Assembly: GCF_000427645.1 (NCBI RefSeq)
Contig: NZ_KE386571.1
Span: 2,661,454-2,725,453, forward strand
Source of the DNA: Sphingomonas phyllosphaerae FA2
GTDB lineage: Bacteria; Pseudomonadota; Alphaproteobacteria; Sphingomonadales; Sphingomonadaceae
Length of the DNA: 64,000 bases
Reading direction: 5' to 3'
The translations under genes were made by a program, and so were the position numbers. A model generated the notes under the pieces. The model saw nothing but the letters and a program-made list of their open reading frames with translations. It was not told the DNA's origin and made no database searches. Position 1 is the stretch's first letter. Each line of letters begins with the position of its first letter. Below are positions 56,232 through 64,000 of this stretch, piece by piece.

Positions 56232-56762
56232 ATGCTCGCCGCGCTCCTCGCCCTCGCCGCCACGGCGGCCGACCCCACGCTCTGCGTTCCGGTGCCGACC
56301 GCCGAGGCCGCGCGCACCTCATCGCAAATCGACGAGCATCGCTCCTTGCGCAAAGCGCTCGACGAACCGATACCGAACGCATCGACGATGGTGATGCTGT
56401 TCGGCCGCGGCGCCCATCTCGCGACCGAAGAATATAGCATTATCGTCGCGCGAGGGCCGGATGGCGTCTGGTACGGCTCCGCAGTCGGGCGCAGCAGGAT
56501 CTGGGTCGAGGGCGTTCCCTATACGTCGCTTCCTCGCAAGGAATGGACGCTCGCAGCAGCAGCGGGAGCAAAGCTTGACGCTGCGATCGCGTGCCGCCGA
56601 CGCTACAAACCGGCGACGAGGCGATTTCCCGGGTCGCCGCCGGTTCGCGGCTATGTCCCGGAAACCGTGGAGATCGTGATCAAAGGGCGAACCACCGCCG
56701 CGTTCGGGTCGGATGAACAGGGCAACACGACCGCCACGCTCCTTCGCCCGCCGACGCGATAA
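56232..56762 (+). CDS. exported hypothetical protein
   Basis: A 176-residue protein with a short signal peptide (MLAALLALAATAADP). No family recognised. The mature part has two cysteines (TLCVPV and AIACRRRY), a strand-rich centre (EEYSIIVARGPDGVWYGSAV) and a basic end. It follows the ligase gene by 58 bases on the same strand and could be an extra member of the yjf-type operon, but no known locus supports that. The stop is convergent with the next gene. Confidence 0.6.
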   Translation: MLAALLALAATAADPTLCVPVPTAEAARTSSQIDEHRSLRKALDEPIPNASTMVMLFGRGAHLATEEYSIIVARGPDGVWYGSAVGRSRIWVEGVPYTSLPRKEWTLAAAAGAKLDAAIACRRRYKPATRRFPGSPPVRGYVPETVEIVIKGRTTAAFGSDEQGNTTATLLRPPTR

Positions 56763-56778
56763 TCGGGGCCGATGCGCA

Positions 56779-57201
56779 TCACCTCTTCGCCACCCCGCGG
56801 CTGTCGCTGACTTCCAGCCAATAGCCATCCGGGTCCTGCGTATAGATTTGCCGCACGCCGTCGAAGCGCGTCTGCATCGTGCGCGGCTTGCCTGCCAGAT
56901 CGGTCCACGGCCGCTTGTGCGCATCAAGCCACGCGGTCACGCTCGCCAGATCATCGACATGAATCGCGACATGCTCGTTGATATTCGACGGCTTGGGCGC
57001 GGTTCGCCCGTCGAGGATGTGCATCGCAAAGCCATTGCCGAGATCGATCCAGCGCCGGTTGGGCAACGGCTGCTTGATGAGCTGGAGCCCGAACGCCTCG
57101 TGATAGAAGGTCGCGCTGCGATCGATATCGGACGCCTGAATGGCGACATGCTCGCCCTGCGCAGCGGCGGCGAGGACGAACAGGGCGGATAACAACGACA
57201 T
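56779..57201 (-). CDS. VOC/glyoxalase-fold protein with signal peptide
   Basis: The 140-residue product begins MSLLSALFVLAAAAQGEH, an apparent signal peptide, then a full VOC domain: VAIQASDIDRSATFYHEAFG, WIDLGNGFAMHI, NEHVAIHVDD and QIYTQDPDGYWLEVSD. Metal-binding positions (H near VAIQ, E in WLEV) appear retained. VOC enzymes are normally cytosolic, so export is noteworthy. GGAG lies 10 bases before the ATG at 57201; a GTG three codons upstream is less likely. Confidence 0.8.
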   Translation of the reverse strand: MSLLSALFVLAAAAQGEHVAIQASDIDRSATFYHEAFGLQLIKQPLPNRRWIDLGNGFAMHILDGRTAPKPSNINEHVAIHVDDLASVTAWLDAHKRPWTDLAGKPRTMQTRFDGVRQIYTQDPDGYWLEVSDSRGVAKR

Positions 57202-57332
57202 AGACGGCACGCTCCGACACGGATCAGGTCAGCTACGCTACTGCATTTTGCTGCCCGCGCCAGCCCGGTGAAGGTCTGTCCTACACCGTCCCACATCCGG
57301 CATCACGCCCTTATCATGCCGCCGTCCATCCT

Positions 57333-57372
57333 CAACATTCACCCCGCCAGCGTCTCAACATTCGCAACATTC
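57333..57372 (-). promoter_or_regulatory. triple direct repeat GAATGTTG
   Basis: On the minus strand GAATGTTG occurs three times (57365-57372, 57356-57363 and 57333-57340) in the 181-base gap between the polysaccharide fusion gene and the VOC gene, 130-170 bases before the VOC start. It may bind a regulator. Nothing else is recognisable in this gap. Confidence 0.3.
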
Positions 57373-57382
57373 GCGGGTGCGG

Positions 57383-60300
57383 TCACGCCGCCGCGCGCAG
57401 CGGTTCCGGCGTCGCCGTGCCCGTGTCGTTCACCGCGACGCTGCCGGTCCGCTCCAGCTTGCCCCAGCCGACCTTCGGCCCGGTCGCCGCGACGTATAGC
57501 GCACGCAGCACGACCGCGTACAGCAACTGGCGATAGCCGAACCGCTGCATCAACAAGCGGATACCGGGGAAGCGCGCCTCGCGCCCATCGAGGCGATAGG
57601 CGATCCACCCGCACGCCAGATCGACCGCCGCGAACGCCGCCCAGAACGCCACCACGGTCAGCGCGTCGCCACCCGCCGCGTCCCAGCCGCGATCATGGAC
57701 CCGCCACGCCGTCCCGCCGACCCCGAGCAGCAGCGCCACATCAATCAACGGTGCCGTGAGCGTGAACACGAACTGGAACACCAGCGCCTGCGGCAGCCCG
57801 ACCCGCCCCAGCCCGCCATGCTGCCCGATCGCGCCGCGGTGTTTCCACAGGCACTGCAGCGTCCCGAATGCCCAGCGGAAGCGTTGCTTGAACAGCGCAC
57901 GCACCGTCTCCGGTGCCTCGGTCCACGCGATCGCGTCATTGTCGCAGGCGACCTGCCACCCGGCGCGCTGCACCGCGATGGTCAGGTCCTGGTCCTCGGC
58001 GAGCGTGTCCTCGGGATATCCGCCGACCGCGTCGAGCGCGGTGCGCCGCCAAGCGCCGACCGCGCCCGGGACCACCGTTACCGCGCCGAGCGACAGCAAA
58101 GCACGCCGCTCCAGGTTCTGCGCGGTGACATATTCCAACGCCTGCCAGCGCGTAATGACGTTGGTGCGATTGCCGACCTTGGCGTTCCCCGCCACCGCAC
58201 CGATGCGCGGATCGGCGAACCAGCGCGTCAGCTTCGCGATCGTGTCGGGCTGGAATTGCGTATCGGCATCAAGCGCGATCACGACGTCACCGCGCGCCTG
58301 CCGCAATGCGATGTTGAGCGCGCGCGCCTTGCCGCCATTCTCCAGCGTCAGCAGCCGGACGCGCGGGTCGATCCCGAACGCCGCCTGCACGACTGCGCTG
58401 GTGCCGTCGGTCGAGCCGTCGTTGATCACGATCACCTCGATCCGCGGCCCGGTGCTGGCGAGGATGCGGCGAACCGACGCCTCGATCACCCGCGCCTCGT
58501 TGAAGGCGGGGATCAGCACCGACACGAACGTCGGCACCAGATGCGGTGCATTGTCCGGCACCGTCTCGCGACGCCGCCGCCACAGCGCCAGCCCGGTCAA
58601 CGCCACTGCGCGCGCCATGCCGATCGCGATCACCGTGGCGAACAGCACCGCCCCGGCGTCGCGCAGCCACGCCAGCCCGTCGAACAGCCCGCGCGTTCCC
58701 GCCGCATCGGCGGCCGCATGACCGCGCAACTCGGGCATGACGGTGGCGGGCGAGAGCCGGGCAAGCGTCGAAACAGGCACAAAATCATAACCGCGCGCCC
58801 GCAAACCGCGAATGATGAGCGGCAACGCCTTGATCGTCTCAGTCCGGTCGCCGCCCGAATCGTGGAGCAGCACGATCTGCGCCGGACGCTCGGTGGTGCC
58901 CGCCGCGACCTGCGCGATCACGCGCTGCGCGATGACGTCGGCCTTCGGCCCCTGCCAGTCGAGCGGATCGACGTTGAGACCGACGGTCAGATACCCCAGC
59001 CGCGCCGCGACCCGCGTCGCGTGCAGCTCGTCGCGGCGATCGGGATCGGCGTCGCCGAGGAAGGGCGGGCGGAACAGCGTCATGGCGCGCCCGGTATACG
59101 CCTCGACGATCCGCGCGGTCGCCTTCAGCTCCAGCGCGATCGCCGCCTCCGAACGGTGCGACAGGTCGGCGTGCGAGGTCGAGTGGTTGCCCAGTTCACT
59201 GCCCTGCGCAACGATCCGGCGCAGCAGCGGGCCCTGCCCCAACGCATTGGTGCCGGTGACGAAAAAGGTAGCCGGCGCGTGCTCGCGCGCCAGCACGTCG
59301 AGGATCTTCGGCGTCCATGCCGGGTCCGGGCCGTCGTCGAAGGTAAGCGCGATCCGGTGGCGTTGCGCGCCGGTGCGCTCGACGGTGTCGGGTTGCGGCA
59401 GCTGCACGAAGCGGGCGGCACGGATCAGCCCGTCGCGCCACGTCACGTCGCGCGCACCCGCGGTCGCCTCCGCACTCATCCGCATGATCTCGCCCTGTCC
59501 CCGCACCGCAATTCCGGCCGGCGCGGGCACGGTGCGCAGATCAGGTCGCGCGCCGCCAGACAACGCACCCCATACCGAGGAATCCTCGCTGCCCAGCCGC
59601 CAAAGCGCCACCCCGGCCGCGCCGGTACGCCGCACCACCGCCATCTGGTTGGCGGCGCTGGGTGCGTCGAGCATCCAGACCTCGTGATGCCGGCCGTCGC
59701 GATCATAGGCGAAGTGGCTGTTGCCGCTCTCCGCGTCGAACTGCGGCGTCACCCCGGCCTGCGCCGCCAACGCCAGCGCGTCGGAAATCGCGAGCGGCAC
59801 GGTGGTGCGCCCCTGCCAGTCATAGGCATAGCTGCCGATCGCGACGATCGCCTTGTTCGCACCGGCCTGCGCCACCGCCTGCGCGACGACGCGCGCGAAC
59901 CACGGCTGCGACGCGATCGGCCCCGCCGCGCCGCCCATCCAATGTTCGTCATAGGCCATCAGCACCAGCCGGTCGGCGACCGCGGCATAGGCGCGCAAGT
60001 CCCAATCCGGATCGGCGACCGGTGTCGTCAGCGCCACCGTCCAGCCGCGCGGTGCGAAGCGCGCGCGCAGCTCGCCAAGGAAAGTCCGATAGTCGCGATG
60101 CGCGCTCACCGGCAGGCTTTCGAGGTCGAGCATCACCCCTGCGCCGCCCTGGCCCGTCACCAGCGCCACGATCTGCTCCGCAAACCGCGCACGCGCGGCG
60201 CGATCGGCGAGCAAGGCGGCGGTGCCCGCACCGTCCCAGCTGCCATCCGCCGCGGCATTCTGCACCATCGGCAGCACATGCGGGCGGCGCGTGGCGCGCG

Positions 60301-60703
60301 CCAACACCTGGCGCATGAACGGGTCGTCCTCGGCGACGAAGCGGTGATCCGCGCCGGTGACGGTGGCCAGCCCGGGGACGAGCCATTCCAGTTCACCGAC
60401 ATGCGCCGCCAGCGACTGTTGCGATGGTGCATCCCACGGCATGTAGAAGCCCATCGTGCCGCCGGTCAGCGCCGCGCCTGTCGCCGCAGGCAGCCACGCG
60501 CCCGACGCGCCGTCGCGCACCGGGGCTGCCACCGCGGTCTGTGGCGCGTGTGGCATCGCGAAGCGCGGCGCGACCGCCGCAACCGGGCGTACGACCGCCG
60601 CGATCAGCAGAGCGGCCAGCAACAGCGGCACGCACAGCGCAATGCCCAGCGCCACACGCACCCGCCGGGCGCGCCGCCCGCTGGCATCGTAGAAAATCGC
60701 CAC
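57383..60703 (-). CDS. GH18-CE4-GT2 trifunctional polysaccharide protein
   Basis: A 1106-residue membrane protein. Residues 17-43 form a membrane anchor. A GH18-like glycoside hydrolase domain covers about 85-400 (GGAGVMLDLESLPVSA with the catalytic-type Glu). A NodB/CE4 polysaccharide deacetylase follows from residue 450 (TFDDGPDP at 454, HSTSHADLSH metal histidines, FRPPFLGDAD). After a transmembrane helix, a family 2 glycosyltransferase begins near 728 (VSVLIPAFNEARVIE, ALDADTQ, EDQDL, FKQRFRWAFG), then more helices. The set mirrors PgaB plus PgaC, so synthesis, deacetylation and trimming of a poly-N-acetylglucosamine-like exopolysaccharide is the best inference. Confidence 0.9.
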   Translation of the reverse strand: MAIFYDASGRRARRVRVALGIALCVPLLLAALLIAAVVRPVAAVAPRFAMPHAPQTAVAAPVRDGASGAWLPAATGAALTGGTMGFYMPWDAPSQQSLAAHVGELEWLVPGLATVTGADHRFVAEDDPFMRQVLARATRRPHVLPMVQNAAADGSWDGAGTAALLADRAARARFAEQIVALVTGQGGAGVMLDLESLPVSAHRDYRTFLGELRARFAPRGWTVALTTPVADPDWDLRAYAAVADRLVLMAYDEHWMGGAAGPIASQPWFARVVAQAVAQAGANKAIVAIGSYAYDWQGRTTVPLAISDALALAAQAGVTPQFDAESGNSHFAYDRDGRHHEVWMLDAPSAANQMAVVRRTGAAGVALWRLGSEDSSVWGALSGGARPDLRTVPAPAGIAVRGQGEIMRMSAEATAGARDVTWRDGLIRAARFVQLPQPDTVERTGAQRHRIALTFDDGPDPAWTPKILDVLAREHAPATFFVTGTNALGQGPLLRRIVAQGSELGNHSTSHADLSHRSEAAIALELKATARIVEAYTGRAMTLFRPPFLGDADPDRRDELHATRVAARLGYLTVGLNVDPLDWQGPKADVIAQRVIAQVAAGTTERPAQIVLLHDSGGDRTETIKALPLIIRGLRARGYDFVPVSTLARLSPATVMPELRGHAAADAAGTRGLFDGLAWLRDAGAVLFATVIAIGMARAVALTGLALWRRRRETVPDNAPHLVPTFVSVLIPAFNEARVIEASVRRILASTGPRIEVIVINDGSTDGTSAVVQAAFGIDPRVRLLTLENGGKARALNIALRQARGDVVIALDADTQFQPDTIAKLTRWFADPRIGAVAGNAKVGNRTNVITRWQALEYVTAQNLERRALLSLGAVTVVPGAVGAWRRTALDAVGGYPEDTLAEDQDLTIAVQRAGWQVACDNDAIAWTEAPETVRALFKQRFRWAFGTLQCLWKHRGAIGQHGGLGRVGLPQALVFQFVFTLTAPLIDVALLLGVGGTAWRVHDRGWDAAGGDALTVVAFWAAFAAVDLACGWIAYRLDGREARFPGIRLLMQRFGYRQLLYAVVLRALYVAATGPKVGWGKLERTGSVAVNDTGTATPEPLRAAA

Positions 60704-60781
60704 GCCTGTGTCCGTCCCATCGTTCCGACCGAAGGCAGGCCGTTAGCCGGTGTTGACGAACAAGCGGTTAACTACGCGACG

Positions 60782-61522
60782 TCAGGCAACCTCGCCGCCC
60801 AGCAACCATGCGGCATCGCGGGTCATCACCCGCTGCTGCCGCGCCGACATCGATCGCAGCCGCGCTGCATCGAGCAGCTTGATTCGATGCCGATCGCGCG
60901 ACACGAGCCCCGTCTCCGCCATTTGCCGGAAAACGCGGTTCACGTGCACCGCGGTCAGCCCGAGATGATCGCCGATCTGCTCCTGTGTCAACGGCATGTC
61001 GAAACCGTCGTCACTGGCTGCGCCCATCGCACGCAACCGCTCCTCGACATCCAGCAGCAGCGCCGCGACCCGCGCGATCGCCGGGGTGCGCCCGACCGCG
61101 GCAAGCCGGTCCATCAGCGCGACGCGCTCGCGCTGTACGCTGAGGAACATCGCCGCGGCAAACCGCGGCGAACTGGCGAACAGCGCGCCGAACGCCGCGA
61201 GCGGCACCCGGCTGATCGTCACCGGGGTCAGCGCGGTCAGCGTGTCGGCGGCCTGCGCGAGACACATGCTGGGCGTGCCCAGCATGTCGCCAGGCAGATG
61301 AAATTTGACGATCTGCCGCTCGCCGCCGGGCAGCAGGACCGACGAGCCGACCCAGCCGCTGAGCAACAAATAGATGTACCGCGGCGGTTCGCCCTCGCGG
61401 CGCAGCACGGCATGACGGGGGAAAGCGGCGGGCGGCTCGCCAAGCGCTTGCACACCTGCCCTGTCCCTTTCCGATAACGGGATAAACTCTTCAAAACGGT
61501 GGAGAGGCAGAAGTTCTGGCAC
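60782..61522 (-). CDS. Crp/Fnr-family transcription regulator
   Basis: A 246-residue regulator with an N-terminal cyclic-nucleotide-binding-type fold (YIYLLLSGWVGSSVLLPGGE, then RQIVKFHLPGDMLG) and a C-terminal winged helix (MPLTQEQIGDHLGLTAVHVN and RVFRQMAETGLVSRD). There is one cysteine only, so an FNR-type iron-sulfur cluster is ruled out; the ligand is unknown. No ATG is available; I prefer the GTG at 61522 with GGGA before it over a TTG at 61537. It may control the adjacent polysaccharide gene (78 bases downstream) or the divergent amidohydrolase. Confidence 0.88.
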   Translation of the reverse strand: MPELLPLHRFEEFIPLSERDRAGVQALGEPPAAFPRHAVLRREGEPPRYIYLLLSGWVGSSVLLPGGERQIVKFHLPGDMLGTPSMCLAQAADTLTALTPVTISRVPLAAFGALFASSPRFAAAMFLSVQRERVALMDRLAAVGRTPAIARVAALLLDVEERLRAMGAASDDGFDMPLTQEQIGDHLGLTAVHVNRVFRQMAETGLVSRDRHRIKLLDAARLRSMSARQQRVMTRDAAWLLGGEVA

Positions 61523-61709
61523 ACGATATTCCCGCAAGAGCGAACGCGCATCCTAGGCACGGTTTGACGCAGCTAGCGCTGATCCATTTTATGGCATCGA
61601 CCACTTTCGCGTTACCTGAAGCTGTTGATGCTGCGCGTGACGATTTGGGACGTGACGCGCCGCCCGGATCGCGGCACGATGGCCGGACAATCAGGGGACA
61701 TCCACCATC

Positions 61710-64000
61710 GTGACCTTCCGTGCCATGACCGCCGTTGCCTTGTGCCTGCTCGCCGCGCCGCTCGCCGCGCAGGACAAGCCGGTCGAACAGACCCAGGTGC
61801 CCGAGAACGAGGCGACCGCGCCGACCCCGGACCCGGCCGGAACGCTGCCGCCGCCTGCCCCCGCGACCACGGCGGCAGGCGCGAAGGATGCCAAGCCTGC
61901 CAAGTGGGACGTCAACGCGCCGCGCGGGTTGCGCACGAAGCAGGTGCGGATGACGACCGACGAGGGCAGCTGGATGAACGTCGACGTGTCGCCGGACGGG
62001 CGGACGGTCGCCTTCGACCTGCTCGGCGACATCTATACGATGCCGATCGCGGGCGGCACGCCGACCCGCATCGCCGAGGGGCTGGCGTTCGAACATCAGC
62101 CGCGCTTTTCGCCCGACGGCCGCCGGATCGCCTTCACCTCCGACCGCGGCGGGGGCGACAACATCTGGGTGATGAACGTCGACGGCAGCGACAAGCGGCA
62201 GGTGACCAAGGAGGATTTCCGCCTGCTCAACCAGCCGACGTGGAGCCCGGACGGCCGCTTCATCGCCGCCAAAAAGCATTTCACCACCGGCCGCTCGCTC
62301 GGCACCGGCGAGGTGTGGCTCTACCACGTCTCTGGCGGCGGCGGGGTGCAGCTGGTCAAGCGCGCCAGCGAGGTGCTGCAAAAGGAACTCGGCGAGCCGA
62401 TCTACGCGCCCGATGGCAAGAGCATCTATTACACGCGCAACGTCTCGTCGGGGCCGATCTTCGAATATGCGCAGAACTCGCGCACCGACCTGTTCGACAT
62501 CGAACGCTATGACATCGACACCGGCGAGGTGACGACCGCGGTCAGCGGGGTCGGCGGCTCGGTGCGCCCGACCCCGTCGCGCAACGGCAAGATGATCGCG
62601 TTCGTCCGCCGCGACGACAATGTCACGAAGTTGTGGGTGAAGAATCTCGCCACCGGCGTCGAGCGGATCGTCTACGGCCCGCTCGACCGCGACGTGCAGG
62701 AGACGTGGGCGGTGACCGGCGTCTATCCGAACATGAGCTGGACCCCCGACGACAAGGGCATCGTCTTCTGGTCGGGCGGCAAGCTGCGCCGCGTCGGGGT
62801 CGATGGCGGTTCGGCGAGCGTGATCCCGTTCCGCGTCGACGACACGCGCGTGATCGCCGAGGCGGCGCACCCACAGGTCGAGGTCGCGCCCGCGCGCTTC
62901 ATGACGAAGGCCACGCGCTGGGCGACCGTCTCGCCGGACGGCAAGCAGGTCGTGTTCGAAACGCTCGGCAAGCTCTGGATCAAGCCGCTCGCAGGCGGCG
63001 CGCCCAAGCGGCTGACGCGCGCCACCGACGAGCTGGAATTGTGGCCGAGCTGGTCGCGCGACGGGCGCACGATCGTCTTCACCGGCTGGACCGACGCCGG
63101 GCTCGGCCAGATCCGCACCGTCGCGGCGAGCGGCGGCGCGGCGAAGGCGGTGACGACGGTGCCCGGTCATTATCGCCGCCCGCGCTTCTCGCCCGACGGG
63201 AAGACGATCGTCTTCGAACAGGGCGAGGGTGGCGAGCTGACCGCGCCGCGCGGCAACGCCGGCACCGGCGTCTACCGCGTCGCCGCGACCGGTGGTGCGC
63301 CGGTGCGCGTCGCAAAGGATGCCGCCGCGCCGCAATTCGGCACTGCCAACGACCGCGTCTTCCTGATCGTCAACGAAAGCAACAAGCGCCAGCTGGTCAG
63401 CACCGACCTGTCGGGCGAAAACCGCCGCGTTCATGCCGGGGGCGAACTGGTCAACGACTTCCAGATCTCCCCGGCCGGCGATTATGTCGCGTTCCGCCAG
63501 AATTACGAAGCCTTCGTCATGCCGTTGATGCCCGGCACGCAGGCGGTAGAGGTCGACGCCAAGGCGGGCGCGTTGCCGGTGACGCGGGTCAGCGCGGACG
63601 GGGCCGACTTCATCAACTGGTCCGACAATGGTAAGCGCCTCCACTGGAGCGCCGGTCCGACGCTCTATTCCGCCGACACCGCCGCACTGTTCCGCGCCGC
63701 GCCGGCCGACGAGGATGCGGCCAAATTCGTCGCGCCGCGCACCGGCGTGTCGCTGTCGATGGACGTCGCCGCCGCCAAGCCGACCGGCACCGTTGCGCTC
63801 ACCGGCGCGCGCGTCGTGACGATGGCCGGCGCCGATGGCGGAATCGTCGACAATGCGACGGTGCTGATCCGCGGCGACCGCATCGTCGCGGTCGGTCCGC
63901 GCGCCTCGGTACAGGTCCCCGCTGGCGCGACCACCGTCGACGTCACCGGCAAGACGATCATCCCCGGGCTGGTCGACGCGCACGCGCACGGCCCACAGGG
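61710..64000 (+). CDS. exported TolB-like beta-propeller amidohydrolase, N-terminal part
   Basis: The frame is open from the GTG at 61710 to the window end, about 763 residues. A signal peptide (MTFRAMTAVALCLLAAPLAA) and a proline/alanine-rich linker precede two runs of PD40/WD40-like blades (VSPDGRTVAFDLLGDIYTMP, FSPDGRRIAFTSDRGG, WSPDGRFIAA, FSPDGKTIVFEQG). From about residue 700 an amidohydrolase domain starts (VALTGARVVTMAGADGGIVD) and reaches the first metal motif VDAHAHG at the end. The rest lies outside the window. Such proteins act in the periplasm, probably on peptides or amide substrates. An alternative ATG lies at 61725. Confidence 0.9.
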   Translation, partial: MTFRAMTAVALCLLAAPLAAQDKPVEQTQVPENEATAPTPDPAGTLPPPAPATTAAGAKDAKPAKWDVNAPRGLRTKQVRMTTDEGSWMNVDVSPDGRTVAFDLLGDIYTMPIAGGTPTRIAEGLAFEHQPRFSPDGRRIAFTSDRGGGDNIWVMNVDGSDKRQVTKEDFRLLNQPTWSPDGRFIAAKKHFTTGRSLGTGEVWLYHVSGGGGVQLVKRASEVLQKELGEPIYAPDGKSIYYTRNVSSGPIFEYAQNSRTDLFDIERYDIDTGEVTTAVSGVGGSVRPTPSRNGKMIAFVRRDDNVTKLWVKNLATGVERIVYGPLDRDVQETWAVTGVYPNMSWTPDDKGIVFWSGGKLRRVGVDGGSASVIPFRVDDTRVIAEAAHPQVEVAPARFMTKATRWATVSPDGKQVVFETLGKLWIKPLAGGAPKRLTRATDELELWPSWSRDGRTIVFTGWTDAGLGQIRTVAASGGAAKAVTTVPGHYRRPRFSPDGKTIVFEQGEGGELTAPRGNAGTGVYRVAATGGAPVRVAKDAAAPQFGTANDRVFLIVNESNKRQLVSTDLSGENRRVHAGGELVNDFQISPAGDYVAFRQNYEAFVMPLMPGTQAVEVDAKAGALPVTRVSADGADFINWSDNGKRLHWSAGPTLYSADTAALFRAAPADEDAAKFVAPRTGVSLSMDVAAAKPTGTVALTGARVVTMAGADGGIVDNATVLIRGDRIVAVGPRASVQVPAGATTVDVTGKTIIPGLVDAHAHGPQ

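Noticed and set aside
57695..61477. Very long open frame on the plus strand opposite the polysaccharide fusion gene and the Crp/Fnr gene
   Set aside because: It is antisense to two genes with clear domain motifs, is rich in Arg, Pro and His, and matches nothing; long antisense frames are common in GC-rich DNA.

Overview
The window is a gene-dense, high-GC chromosomal segment that reads as an alphaproteobacterium of the Sphingomonas type. Pointers are an F1 operon (atpHAGDC) without F0 genes beside it, an ispDF fusion, a cysNC fusion, a PhaR-type PHA regulator, a CpaF ATPase, and many palindromic repeats between genes. No rRNA, tRNA, CRISPR array, integrase, transposase or prophage gene was recognised; the segment looks like core chromosome. 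The assignment to genus is inference.

Layout. 0-4 kb: the end of a MaoC-like dehydratase gene, a thiolase, a flavin-split-barrel stress protein and an intracellular PHB depolymerase. 4-7.3 kb: an ABC exporter and a secreted HExxH/TPR-like protein. 7.5-12.8 kb: the F1-ATPase operon on the minus strand, with an ABM-type monooxygenase gene packed between atpA and atpG. 13-18.6 kb: an Ada-like protein lacking its methyltransferase active site, an orphan cpaF, a retropepsin-like protease and small genes. 18.7-20.4 kb: divergent phaR and a PhaC-like hydrolase. 20.4-29.6 kb: housekeeping genes (alr, ispDF, pncC, a COQ10-like gene, lipA, carbonic anhydrase, aspS, rnd).

29.8-42.9 kb: a 13-kb chemotaxis cluster, all on the minus strand. 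In transcription order it is STAS protein, cheY, cheA, cheW, a soluble poly-HAMP receptor, two membrane receptors, a second cheW, cheR, cheB and a protein with a degenerate receptor tip. The three receptors share near-identical signalling domains and the same novel-looking C-terminal tail. No flagellar gene is present.

43-56 kb: a secreted EEP-family hydrolase, sulfate activation (cysD, cysNC, cysQ), RNase R with an intergenic repeat inserted in frame, a phosphoesterase, and a complete set of homologues of Escherichia coli yjfI-J-K-L-M-C (DUF2170, PspA, DUF2491, DUF350, DUF1190, glutathionylspermidine-synthase-like ligase) split over both strands. 56-64 kb: small secreted proteins, a GH18-CE4-GT2 fusion for an exported polysaccharide, a Crp/Fnr regulator, and a beta-propeller amidohydrolase cut by the window end.

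Themes. PHA metabolism is spread over three loci that may share a PhaR operator motif. At least six families of palindromic repeats fill the larger gaps. One, a 75-bp hairpin, has four equal-length copies; another, about 110-120 bp, has entered rnr. The observations most worth following are the rnr insertion, the yjf/PspA membrane-stress locus, the shared receptor tail, the monooxygenase inside the ATP synthase operon and the truncated Ada.
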